From the NCBI GenBank assembly GCA_021324395.1, contig JAJPJG010000047.1, forward strand, positions 43,432 to 107,431: 64,000 nt of DNA, given 5' to 3'. This document shows positions 56,394 through 64,000 of this stretch, in pieces; position 1 is the first letter of the stretch; every line of letters begins with the position of its first letter. Below the pieces are notes generated by a model. It did no database searches. It was not told the origin of the DNA and saw only the letters and a list, made by a program, of their open reading frames with translations. The stretch is from Spartobacteria bacterium. Lineage in GTDB: Bacteria > Verrucomicrobiota > Verrucomicrobiia > Chthoniobacterales > Chthoniobacteraceae. Both the position numbers and the translations under genes were made by a program.

Positions 56394-57610
56394 TTCACTT
56401 CAAAAATGTCGTCGAGCCATTTCCGCGCGATCCCGTCCCAGTCGAGCGTCTTCACCCACTCGCGCGCCCGCTCCGCATTGGTGAACATCTGCCCCGATTG
56501 ATACGCGGCGAAGATCCGCTGCGCCGCGTCCTCGACGTCGGTGCGCGGGCGCAGCCGCGAGTTATCGAACGGTGTCCAGTCCAGCCGTTCGGCATTGAAC
56601 AGGATGCCCCGCCCGTTATCCATGATCTCCGCGATCGACGTGTGCCGCGGCCCGGCCACCGGCGTTCCCGCCGACATCGCCTCGGTGATCGACAGCCCCC
56701 ATCCTTCGCCGAGCGAAGTCGTGAGCAACAGATCGGCCGCGTTGTAGATTTTGTTGAGCGATGCCTCGTCCACGCCCTTCGGCCAGATGTTGTCCGGCGC
56801 GAAGAAAACATGCTTCTCCATCCCGAGCCGGCGCGCCACCGCCCCGAGGTCGCAATCGTCCTGCGCGTTCACCCGCCGCATGTGCAGGTAAAGCTTCACC
56901 GGCCTCGGCATCAACAGGCCGAGCTCGCGCGCCACCTCGATGCTTTGCAAAATCCCCTTGCGCCGCTGGTGCATGTTGACGTTGACGATGAGGAAATCCC
57001 CGTCGTTGAAAAGTTGCCCTGTCTTTTCCGAGCTGAAGAATTCGCGCGAGCGCCGCGTTTCGAGCGGGCGATACTTCTCCGCGTCGCAGCCGTGCGGGAT
57101 CGACCGCATCTTTTTCAGGAGCGCCCCGCGCCGGTCCACACAGGCCGCCAGCGCCTGCTCCTTGCCATATTGCCCGTAAGCCACCGGCACATCGACCGCG
57201 TGCAGGATTTCGACCCATTCCGGCTCCATCGGCGCATCGACGGGGAAATAGCAAACGCTGCGAATCTCGCGCCGCTCGCACACATCCCGCACCTCGCGCG
57301 CCATCGCCGAGAGCAGGAACGTGTCCTGCATCATCCAGAGGTGCGTGTATTGCCCGAGGTCGAGCAGCCGCAGGAACCGCGTCAGGTTCTCCGGCTCCTG
57401 CCAGTTCTGCTTTTTGTAACCCTGCGCCGGCCAGATTCGAAACGGCAGATCGTGCGGGTTGCCCTCGTAGCCGATCCCCCACACATCAATCTCGTCAAAA
57501 CCTTCCCCGCCATCGTTAGCCGTCTTCAACCAGCGCGGCAAAAGATTCTGCGCCACGCGCGCAAACCCAGTCTGCAAAGTAGGCGAATCACAAAGCGCGA
57601 GTAATTTCAT
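56390..57610 (-). CDS. GT4 family glycosyltransferase
   Basis: 406 aa, GT-B fold. N-terminal LLALCDSPTLQTGFARVAQN, then the C-terminal nucleotide-sugar site SLGEGWGLSITEAMSAGTPV with the E-x7-E pair. A preceding block NVNMHQRRKGILQSIEVA fits GT4. It is the first minus-strand gene of the right arm, 71 nt from the tRNA. Likely modifies host or virion glycans. GGAGGG lies 4-9 nt before the ATG, a rare good ribosome-binding site in this region. Confidence 0.8.
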   Translation of the reverse strand: MKLLALCDSPTLQTGFARVAQNLLPRWLKTANDGGEGFDEIDVWGIGYEGNPHDLPFRIWPAQGYKKQNWQEPENLTRFLRLLDLGQYTHLWMMQDTFLLSAMAREVRDVCERREIRSVCYFPVDAPMEPEWVEILHAVDVPVAYGQYGKEQALAACVDRRGALLKKMRSIPHGCDAEKYRPLETRRSREFFSSEKTGQLFNDGDFLIVNVNMHQRRKGILQSIEVARELGLLMPRPVKLYLHMRRVNAQDDCDLGAVARRLGMEKHVFFAPDNIWPKGVDEASLNKIYNAADLLLTTSLGEGWGLSITEAMSAGTPVAGPRHTSIAEIMDNGRGILFNAERLDWTPFDNSRLRPRTDVEDAAQRIFAAYQSGQMFTNAERAREWVKTLDWDGIARKWLDDIFEVK

Positions 57611-57680
57611 CGAACACCCTCCGCATTTGCTACCGATTTGCTACCGCATATACGCAACCCACTTATTTCCAGAGAATAAC
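57611..57680. other. prophage right-end junction at the tRNA 3' end
   Basis: Between the GT4 gene and the tRNA lie two direct copies of TTTGCTACCG (57625 and 57637) and ATACGCAAC (57650-57658), which is inverted as GTTGCGTAT at 57760-57768 on the other side of the tRNA. Phage genes stop here and host genes start beyond the tRNA, as expected for tRNA-targeted integration. The left attachment site is outside the window, so the core cannot be confirmed. Confidence 0.45.
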
Positions 57681-57754
57681 TGCGCCCGACAGGAATTGAA
57701 CCTGCAACCTTCGGCTTCGGAGGCCAACGCTCTATCCAGTTGAGCTACGGGCGC
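57681..57754 (-). tRNA. tRNA-Arg(CCG)
   Basis: Complete cloverleaf on the minus strand: acceptor GCGCCCG/CGGGCGC, D arm GCTC...GAGC, anticodon loop CTCCGAA with anticodon CCG (Arg), T-arm GCAGG-TTCAATT-CCTGT, discriminator A. No encoded CCA. It stands between prophage and host genes with its 3' end toward the prophage, so it is the likely integration target. Confidence 0.93.
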
Positions 57755-57833
57755 GTGAAGTTGCGTATGCTACGGGCGGTCGCGGCTGAGCGCAAGTGCG
57801 CAGCGTTCGCAAAATCAATGCGCCATGACTGCG

Positions 57834-59762
57834 CTAGCTTCCGCCGAAATCCGCGATGATCTTCTTCAGCCGGTCGTAATCGATTGGCTTCGTGAGGTGC
57901 GTCGCAAAGCCTGCTTCGTGGCTGCGGCGCAGGTCGTCCTCCATACCGAAGCCGCTGAGCGCGATTCCCGGAATCCTACACTTTTGTTTCACATAACGCA
58001 TCACATCGAGTCCTGTGCCGTCCGGCAGCCCGAGGTCGCTGATGAGCAAGTCGAATGTGCAGTTGTCTATCAACTCGATTGCGGGCTGCACACCGGTCGC
58101 GACCTCGACTTGATGGCCCATTCTCCGCAAAAGCCTCGCCATGACAACGGCGGTGCTCTCGTGATCTTCGACGATCAAGATGCGCAGCGCTTTCGCGGGC
58201 GGACTCTGCTGCGTTTCTTCCGGCGCTTGACCATTTTTCGTTTCAGCAACGGTGTTTAAAATGACCGATATTGTGGTGCCTTTGCCGGTGCCGTCGCTAT
58301 GTGCGGAAATGGAGCCGCCGTGAAGCTCCATCAGCGCCTTGGAAATCGTGAGCCCGAGCCCGAGGCCGCCGAAGAGTCGCATCACCGAAGGATCGCCCTG
58401 CTCGAACGCGTTAAAAATTTTCGGCAGCACATCCGGTTCGATGCCGACGCCGGTGTCAATGATTTGGATAACCAAATTGCCGTTCGCTTTATTGTCGGAA
58501 CGAATCGTGATCGCGCCGCCTTCGGGCGTGAATTTGACGGCGTTTTTCACCACGTTCCAAAACACCTGCTGCAGCCGCGCGGAATCGGCGTGCACGCAAC
58601 GCTGCGACGCGTGCAGGTTTAGCGCGATGCCGATGCGTTTCGCGCTGGCGTCGGCGGCGACGATTTGTAGTGCCTGGTGCAAGAGCGCGTGGGCGTCGAT
58701 GTTTTGCAAATGGAGTTGCAGTTTCCCCTGCCCGATCGCGGTGATGTCGAGCAGATCGTCGATCAAGCGCGCCTCGAGCTCGGTGTTGCGCTGGACCATT
58801 TCGATGTCCTCGCGAATGCGCGGCGGCAGTCCGGGATCGCGCGCAAGCGCAGAAACGGCCATCAAAACAGGATTTAACGGCGTGCGAAGCTCGTGCGAAA
58901 GTGCGGCGAGGAAACGATCCTTTGCGGCGTTTGCGGCGACCGCCTGCTGCTGCGCCCGCTGCAAATCGAGCTCGGCTGTTTTACGCTCCGTGATATCGAG
59001 CACGATGCCGCTCATGCGAACCGGCGCGCCCTTTTTGTTGAACTGCACTTTGCCGATCGACGAAACCCATCGCACGCCTTTCTGCGGGTGAATGACGCGA
59101 TACTCGGAGTGAAATTCCGGGCGTTGTTTATCGATTGCCGCCTCCACTGTGAGGCGCACGCGCTCGCGGTCGTCCGGATCAATGAAATCGAATGCGGACT
59201 CAAAATCCGGAGCGACATCCGGATTGAGTCCGCACACTTCGAAAAACTCCTGCGACCAGCGAACGACATTGTGCACGATGTCCCAATCCCACGCACCGGC
59301 ATTGGCGCATCTCTGCGCAAAACGCAGCCGCTCCTCGCTTTCGCGCAATTCGCGCTCGATCTGTTTCTGCGTAGTGATGTCGCGCAAAATTCCGAATGCG
59401 CCGACGACTTCATCATTCACGATGATCGGCATTGCGATGACGAAAATTTCCGCGCGAGACCGATCCTTGCGGATCAGCCCGGCCTCGAGTTCGCATGGCT
59501 TTCCCGACATGACGCATCGAAAAGCGGTCGCGGCTTTTTCAAATTCGCCCGTCGGGCTCAGCTCGGCGAACGTGATCCGCGTCAATTCCTCCCGCGTATA
59601 GCCTGTCAATCGCTCGGCAGCCGGATTTGCTGATGTAAAACGTCCGCTGGTATCGACGGCCAAAATCGCGTCGAGATTGTGTTCGAAAAGCGAGCGATAA
59701 CTCGGCTCGCTCAGCGAATCTGCGACCGATGAAATTGGAGGATTTTGTTCGATAACGTTCAC
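57834..59762 (-). CDS. hybrid sensor histidine kinase (PAS-PAS-HisKA-HATPase-REC)
   Basis: About 642 aa from a GTG at 59762 preceded by GAAGAGG; an upstream TTG at 59807 is an alternative. Two PAS-type domains (about 20-265; [30 protein letters not shown]), then the HisKA box [15 protein letters not shown], the HATPase motifs [22 protein letters not shown] and [10 protein letters not shown], and a C-terminal receiver with [11 protein letters not shown]. No transmembrane helix, so it is a soluble sensor. This is a host gene beyond the tRNA. Confidence 0.9.
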   Translation of the reverse strand: MNVIEQNPPISSVADSLSEPSYRSLFEHNLDAILAVDTSGRFTSANPAAERLTGYTREELTRITFAELSPTGEFEKAATAFRCVMSGKPCELEAGLIRKDRSRAEIFVIAMPIIVNDEVVGAFGILRDITTQKQIERELRESEERLRFAQRCANAGAWDWDIVHNVVRWSQEFFEVCGLNPDVAPDFESAFDFIDPDDRERVRLTVEAAIDKQRPEFHSEYRVIHPQKGVRWVSSIGKVQFNKKGAPVRMSGIVLDITERKTAELDLQRAQQQAVAANAAKDRFLAALSHELRTPLNPVLMAVSALARDPGLPPRIREDIEMVQRNTELEARLIDDLLDITAIGQGKLQLHLQNIDAHALLHQALQIVAADASAKRIGIALNLHASQRCVHADSARLQQVFWNVVKNAVKFTPEGGAITIRSDNKANGNLVIQIIDTGVGIEPDVLPKIFNAFEQGDPSVMRLFGGLGLGLTISKALMELHGGSISAHSDGTGKGTTISVILNTVAETKNGQAPEETQQSPPAKALRILIVEDHESTAVVMARLLRRMGHQVEVATGVQPAIELIDNCTFDLLISDLGLPDGTGLDVMRYVKQKCRIPGIALSGFGMEDDLRRSHEAGFATHLTKPIDYDRLKKIIADFGGS

Positions 59763-59869
59763 GCCTCTTCGCGTTCCGACGCTAGCAAACAAGGCCTTTC
59801 TTTGCAATTCGCACGAGATGCCGCGCGATTTTCATTGCGCAGCGCGCATCGTTTTTGCCAACACATCGC

Positions 59870-61450
59870 ATGGCTAAAACCGACGCATTTCACGGATCGA
59901 AACTCGTGATCCTCGATTTCGGCTCGCAATACACGCAAGTGATCGCGCGCCGCATCCGCGAATGCCAAGTTTACTCGCAAATCCTTCGCTACGACACGCC
60001 CGCGCGTGAGCTGAAACAAACCGGCGCTCGCGGCATCATTCTCTCCGGCGGACCGGCGAGCGTCTACGCGAAAAATGCGCCGCAGGTCGATCGCGAGATT
60101 TTTAAACTTGGGCTGCCGATCCTCGGCATTTGCTACGGAATGCAGCTCATGGGCTTTCATCTCGGCGGCAAGGTCGAGCACTCGGAGCGGCGTGAATACG
60201 GCGCGGGAATGCTGCACGTCAAAAATTCGTCGGATCTGTTCCGCAATTTGCCGAAGCATCTCGATATTTGGAATTCTCATGGCGACAAGCTGACGAAGCT
60301 TCCGCGCGGTTTTGCCGCCGTCGCACAGACGGACAATTCACCGTTTGCGGCGATTGCGGACGTAAAACGGAAGTTCTACGGGCTGCAATTTCATCCGGAA
60401 GTCGCGCACACGCCGCGCGGGAAGGAAATCATCCAGAATTTCGTTTACGAAGTGTGCGGCTGCAAAATGGATTGGACGATGGGCTCGTTCATCGAGCAGA
60501 CGTGTGCGGAAGTGCGCGAGCAGGTCGGCGACGATCATGTCGTGCTCGGCTTGAGCGGCGGCGTCGATTCGAGCGTCGCGGCGGCGCTTTTGCACAAAGC
60601 CATCGGCGACCAGCTCACGTGCATCTTCGTCAACAACGGCCTGCTTCGCTCAAAGGAAGCGGAGGTCGTGCAGCGCGTTTTCGGCGAAAATTTTCACGTG
60701 AAATTAAAATACGTCGATGCAACGACGCGGTTTTTGACAAAGCTCAAAGGCGTTGCCGATCCCGAGCGCAAACGCAAAATCATCGGCAACGAATTCATCC
60801 GCGTGTTTGACGACGCCGTGACGGAGCTGACAAAAAAATCGAAGAACAGCGCACGTTTCAATTTTCTCGCGCAAGGCACGCTTTATCCCGATGTGATCGA
60901 AAGCGTCTCGATCTCCGGTAATCCCGCCGCGCTCATCAAATCGCATCACAACGTCGGCGGCCTGCCGAAAAAAATGAAGTTGAAGCTCGTCGAGCCGTTG
61001 CGACAGTTGTTTAAAGACGAGGTGCGGCAGGTTGGCCTGCAGCTCGGTTTGCCGAACGAAATCGTCTATCGCCAGCCGTTCCCAGGCCCCGGTCTTGCCG
61101 TGCGCATTTTGGGCGATGTCACGCGCGAGCGGCTCCGCATTTTGCGCGACGCGGACGCGATCGTCGTGAGCGAGATGAAAGCGAGCGACTGGTATTATCG
61201 CGTCTGGCAAAGCTTCGCGGTGCTGCTGCCCGTGCGCAGCGTCGGTGTGATGGGCGACGAGCGGACTTACGAAAACACAATCGCGCTCCGCATCGTCGAG
61301 AGCCAGGACGGCATGACGGCCGATTGGGTTCGTCTGCCCTACGAATTACTCGGCAAAATCTCCACGCGCATTATTAACGAAGTCAAAGGCGTCAATCGTG
61401 TCTGCTACGACATCTCGAGCAAGCCGCCGGCGACAATCGAGTGGGAATAA
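59870..61450 (+). CDS. guaA: GMP synthase (glutamine-hydrolysing)
   Basis: 526 aa. N-terminal class I glutamine amidotransferase ([20 protein letters not shown], nucleophile in [16 protein letters not shown]) and the C-terminal ATP pyrophosphatase with [16 protein letters not shown], then the dimerisation domain with GQ...[15 protein letters not shown] [13 protein letters not shown]. It converts XMP to GMP. The ATG at 59870 fits the family start (MAKTDAFHG...). A conserved host housekeeping gene and a useful taxonomic marker. Confidence 0.95.
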   Translation: MAKTDAFHGSKLVILDFGSQYTQVIARRIRECQVYSQILRYDTPARELKQTGARGIILSGGPASVYAKNAPQVDREIFKLGLPILGICYGMQLMGFHLGGKVEHSERREYGAGMLHVKNSSDLFRNLPKHLDIWNSHGDKLTKLPRGFAAVAQTDNSPFAAIADVKRKFYGLQFHPEVAHTPRGKEIIQNFVYEVCGCKMDWTMGSFIEQTCAEVREQVGDDHVVLGLSGGVDSSVAAALLHKAIGDQLTCIFVNNGLLRSKEAEVVQRVFGENFHVKLKYVDATTRFLTKLKGVADPERKRKIIGNEFIRVFDDAVTELTKKSKNSARFNFLAQGTLYPDVIESVSISGNPAALIKSHHNVGGLPKKMKLKLVEPLRQLFKDEVRQVGLQLGLPNEIVYRQPFPGPGLAVRILGDVTRERLRILRDADAIVVSEMKASDWYYRVWQSFAVLLPVRSVGVMGDERTYENTIALRIVESQDGMTADWVRLPYELLGKISTRIINEVKGVNRVCYDISSKPPATIEWE

Positions 61451-61501
61451 CGGCGCGCGTGAGTTGCGCGTTAGCCGCAGAGTGTTAAATTCCCGCACCA
61501 C

Positions 61502-62068
61502 ATGGCAGATTGTTTGAAATTTGCTCCCCTGCTTTTCTGCGCGTTGTTGCTGTCATCGTGCACGCAACGCGACCTCGATCATCGCATCGTCATCAGCGTG
61601 CCGGAGCAGCGAATGGTTGTTTATAAAAAGAACTGGCCGATCGCGGAGTATCGCGTGTCGACTTCGCGGTTTCGGTTAAGCGACGCGCCGGGCAGTTGCG
61701 GAACGCCGCTAGGCGAATTGGAAATCGCGAAAAAAATCGGCGACGGCGCACCTGCCGGAATGAAATTCAAGGATCGTCGAGCGACCGGCGAAATCGTTCC
61801 GCCGGACGCGCCGGGACGCGACCCGATTGTCTCGCGAATCCTTTGGCTGCGCGGCCTGGAGGCGCAAAACCGCAATGCGTTCAGCCGCTACATTTATATC
61901 CACGGCACCACCGAGGAATCGAAAATCGGCATCCCGGCGAGCTACGGCTGCATCCGCATGCGCTCCCATGACATCATGCATCTTTACAACCTTGTCGGCG
62001 TCGGTGCCCGTGTCGAAATTTTGAATCAGCCAATCACACCGCCGCCGCAAATGCAGGTCGGCGGCTGA
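61502..62068 (+). CDS. L,D-transpeptidase (YkuD), lipoprotein
   Basis: 188 aa. A lipoprotein signal (PLLFCALLLSSC) precedes a YkuD domain with the catalytic block YIHGTTEESKIGIPASYGCI followed by RM (HGT...SYGCIRM; Cys nucleophile). Upstream, GTPLGELEIAKKI fits the family. It would form 3-3 crosslinks in peptidoglycan or attach lipoproteins, outside the inner membrane. Host gene, 51 nt after guaA. Confidence 0.88.
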   Translation: MADCLKFAPLLFCALLLSSCTQRDLDHRIVISVPEQRMVVYKKNWPIAEYRVSTSRFRLSDAPGSCGTPLGELEIAKKIGDGAPAGMKFKDRRATGEIVPPDAPGRDPIVSRILWLRGLEAQNRNAFSRYIYIHGTTEESKIGIPASYGCIRMRSHDIMHLYNLVGVGARVEILNQPITPPPQMQVGG

Positions 62069-62365
62069 TCACTCGATGCTCTCAGGATTGCCGCTCGCGC
62101 AATCCGCGCTGATTCCATCCTCCAGACAGCGCGTTAAACATCCGGAAAAACCGTGTCGCTTCCGGCAGGCGATCACGCATTTGATTCGTCGCAACCAAAT
62201 CCGTGCCAGTCGCGCCTCGTCCTGCTCCAGCTCCTTCGCGAGCTGATCGGTCGAATAGCTCTCCTGGTAAACAGGCAGACCATTGACCTCGACGGAATAT
62301 TTGATCACGACCTTCATGTCGTCCGACAGCGGCTCGGTCGCCGTGAAAAGTCCAACGTCAGGCAT
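62069..62365 (-). CDS. small unknown protein, 98 aa
   Basis: Runs convergent to the transpeptidase with adjacent stops. From ATG 62365: N-terminal TATEPLSDDMKVVIKYSVE, beta-type, then helical LAKELEQDEARLARIWLRRI and a cysteine-containing tail (CVIACRKRHGFSGCLTRC). An internal ATG near 62314 (MKVVIKY) is an alternative start. Not recognised. Confidence 0.5.
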   Translation of the reverse strand: MPDVGLFTATEPLSDDMKVVIKYSVEVNGLPVYQESYSTDQLAKELEQDEARLARIWLRRIKCVIACRKRHGFSGCLTRCLEDGISADCASGNPESIE

Positions 62366-62408
62366 ACAAAAGTTTCGCGTGCCTGCGGTCGATTGGCCGC
62401 AACCGAGT

Positions 62409-62843
62409 CTACTTTCGATCGCGTGGATCGCGGCCTTCATCGAGATCGATATAATCGAAAATCGTCTGCACATCGGTGCGATTTTCAAAACCGCCTTCGC
62501 GCAACCGGCGCTGCAAAATCTCGGTCGCTTCATCGTTCCAGCCGCGCTTCCGCATGAACTCGTTCCAGATCTCGATCTCCTCGTCCGATGGTTTGCGGCC
62601 ATGCTGGAAGCACCATTCGAGAATTTCCTCGTCGCTGCCGCCTTGCTTCACGCGCGCGACGACCGCCGGGTATTCGACCCACAGAAAGTTAACGATGCGT
62701 CCATCAAAGCCGATGCCGAGATTCTTCTGAAAATCCGCGGGCAGCTTCCCCGCTGCGTGCAAACGGATTTTGTCGAGCATGCGCGGGAAGTAAAAAATGC
62801 CGCCCACTTTTTCATGAGGACTGCGAAGGCCGGGAACGTTCAT
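62409..62843 (-). CDS. DUF5069-family protein
   Basis: 144 aa: LRSPHEKVGGIFYFPRMLDK, IRLHAAGKLPADFQKNLGIG, and EWCFQHGRKPSDEEIEIWN, the hallmark blocks of DUF5069 proteins. I associate this family with Verrucomicrobiota, Planctomycetota and relatives. Function unknown. It lies 17 nt downstream of gltX on the same strand, possibly co-transcribed. Confidence 0.82.
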   Translation of the reverse strand: MNVPGLRSPHEKVGGIFYFPRMLDKIRLHAAGKLPADFQKNLGIGFDGRIVNFLWVEYPAVVARVKQGGSDEEILEWCFQHGRKPSDEEIEIWNEFMRKRGWNDEATEILQRRLREGGFENRTDVQTIFDYIDLDEGRDPRDRK

Positions 62844-62860
62844 GCGCGATTTTATAGGCG

Positions 62861-64000
62861 CTAAAACGTCGCCAATGCACGATCAATTCGCGCCAGCACG
62901 CGCTCGCGCCCGAGGACTTCGAGCAGATGGTAAAGACTCGGGCCGGCGTTGCTGCCGGTCGTCGCGAGACGCGTCGGATGCACGAGCACGCCGGCTTTTA
63001 CGCCGAGTGACGCGGCGGTCGCTTTCAGTGCGGCTTCGAGATTTGTTGCGTCGAATTCTTCCACTGACGCAAACGCATCGCGCAGGGCTTGCAGTCGGGG
63101 TTTGTTTTCCGGCGTGAAATTCTTCGCGACGCCTTCCGTGTTGTATTCGAAATCGTCGCGAAAATAGAAACCGGCATAGGCCGGAAGCTCGGCGAGAATT
63201 CGCACTTTGCCGACGCACGTTGCCGCAGCCGCGCGAACGTATTCGTGCGGAAAACCGTTTGCGACGCCGTGCTTTTCCATAAACTCCGCCGCCATTTCGA
63301 CAAAGTGCTCCGGCGGCAACTCGCGCATGTATTCGCCGCTAAGCCACGCGCACTTGTCGAGGTCGAACACGGCGCTTTTGCGATTGATTTTGTCGAGTGT
63401 GAACAGCGCGATGATTTCCTCGATCGGCAGTTTTTCGCGGTTATCTTTCGGCGACCAGCCGAGCAGGCAGAGAAAATTCCGCACGGCTTCGGACAGATAG
63501 CCTTCGTCGATGTAAGTCGAGAGATGCGCGCCCTGGTCGCGCTTGCTCATCTTCGTGCCGTCTTTGTTTAGGATGAGCGGAATGTGCGCGAAGATCGGCG
63601 GATGCACGACGAATGCCTCGTAAAGCTGGATGTGCTTCGGCGTGTTCGAGAGATGATCCTCGCCGCGGATGACGTGCGAAATGCGCATCTCGATGTCGTC
63701 AACCACATTCACGAAATGGAAAATCCATCCGCCATCGGGACGGCGGATCGTCATGTCGGGATTGGTCTCGACGTTCGCCATATCGAATTCGATGCGTCCG
63801 CAAACCTGATCGTCGACGACGACGATTTTTCGCTCAAAACGAAAACGCCAGGCGCCGTTGTCTTCGTAGATGCGCCCGTCGGCTTTCAGTTTGTCAAAAT
63901 AACGTTGATAGATCGCTTCGCGCTCGCTTTGCGCATATGGGCCGAATTCACCGCCGGCGTGCGGGCCTTCGTCCCAATCGAGCCCGAGCCAGCGCAGTCC
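62861..64000 (-). CDS. gltX: glutamyl-tRNA synthetase, 5' part outside window
   Basis: The frame is open to the window edge. Motifs seen: WLGLDWDEGPHAGGEFGPYA near the edge, then ERKIVVVDDQVCGR, HVIRGEDHLSNTPKHIQLYE, the KMSKR loop (GTKMSKRDQG), and the anticodon-binding helical domain at the C-terminus. It charges tRNA-Glu. The HIGH motif and N-terminus are beyond 64000. Host gene, minus strand. Confidence 0.95.
   Translation of the reverse strand, partial: GLRWLGLDWDEGPHAGGEFGPYAQSEREAIYQRYFDKLKADGRIYEDNGAWRFRFERKIVVVDDQVCGRIEFDMANVETNPDMTIRRPDGGWIFHFVNVVDDIEMRISHVIRGEDHLSNTPKHIQLYEAFVVHPPIFAHIPLILNKDGTKMSKRDQGAHLSTYIDEGYLSEAVRNFLCLLGWSPKDNREKLPIEEIIALFTLDKINRKSAVFDLDKCAWLSGEYMRELPPEHFVEMAAEFMEKHGVANGFPHEYVRAAAATCVGKVRILAELPAYAGFYFRDDFEYNTEGVAKNFTPENKPRLQALRDAFASVEEFDATNLEAALKATAASLGVKAGVLVHPTRLATTGSNAGPSLYHLLEVLGRERVLARIDRALATF

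Noticed and set aside
62153..62864. Plus-strand open frames opposite the DUF5069 gene
   Set aside because: They overlap a recognisable minus-strand DUF5069 gene and have antisense-type composition.

Overview
The window holds most of a large tailed-phage prophage (positions 1 to about 57,650; its left end lies outside the window), inserted beside the 3' end of a tRNA-Arg(CCG) gene. About 6.3 kb of host chromosome follows: a hybrid histidine kinase, guaA, an L,D-transpeptidase, a small unknown gene, a DUF5069 gene and the 3' part of gltX. DUF5069, GC-rich coding with A/T-rich start regions (AATTTATG, AAACTTATG), and few Shine-Dalgarno sequences suggest a Verrucomicrobiota host. That is inference; no marker gene settles it.

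Left arm, plus strand, 1-19,767. This is a tightly packed early/maintenance module in which almost every start overlaps the previous stop (ATGA, GTGA or TAATG). It carries a minimal ATP-dependent DNA ligase and a PRTRC cassette: protein E, the ubiquitin-like protein C, protein F split by frame changes, the E2-like protein B, a ThiF/E1-like protein, and a ParB-like protein. PRTRC cassettes are best known from plasmids. The arm also has a 1,376-aa adenine methyltransferase-SNF2 helicase fusion, a ribbon-helix-helix regulator with its own promoter, a small serine recombinase and many short unknown proteins.

Right arm, minus strand, 57,610-19,764 read right to left. Order: GT4 glycosyltransferase, HTH protein, possible small terminase, small proteins, YhaM-like HD phosphohydrolase, Pol-beta-like nucleotidyltransferase, large terminase, nuclease-like protein, portal, 1,003-aa tail fibre with a GH43-like propeller, free-standing CheY-like receiver, envelope/lysis proteins including a three-TM lysozyme, candidate head protease, scaffold-like protein, decoration-like protein, major capsid protein, connectors and tail genes, 1,476-aa tape measure, distal tail protein, then a GT9-like / methyltransferase / GT2 group. 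A plus-strand island (31,247-32,659) interrupts the tail genes. It contains a tail-assembly-chaperone-like gene whose downstream frame is best explained by a -1 frameshift.

The strongest unexplained signal is an 11-bp near-palindrome, AAAGTWACTTT. It occurs eight times exactly and once with one mismatch, spread every 5-8 kb along the prophage, and I did not see it in the host flank. One copy lies in the promoter of the ribbon-helix-helix gene and several abut start codons. A second signal is a 50-bp promoter/start block present twice in inverted orientation (22,953-23,004 and 31,212-31,261). No gene-free stretch exceeds 300 bases. I saw no CRISPR array, rRNA or insertion sequence. Two single-base frame breaks in short homopolymers suggest indel errors in this assembly.
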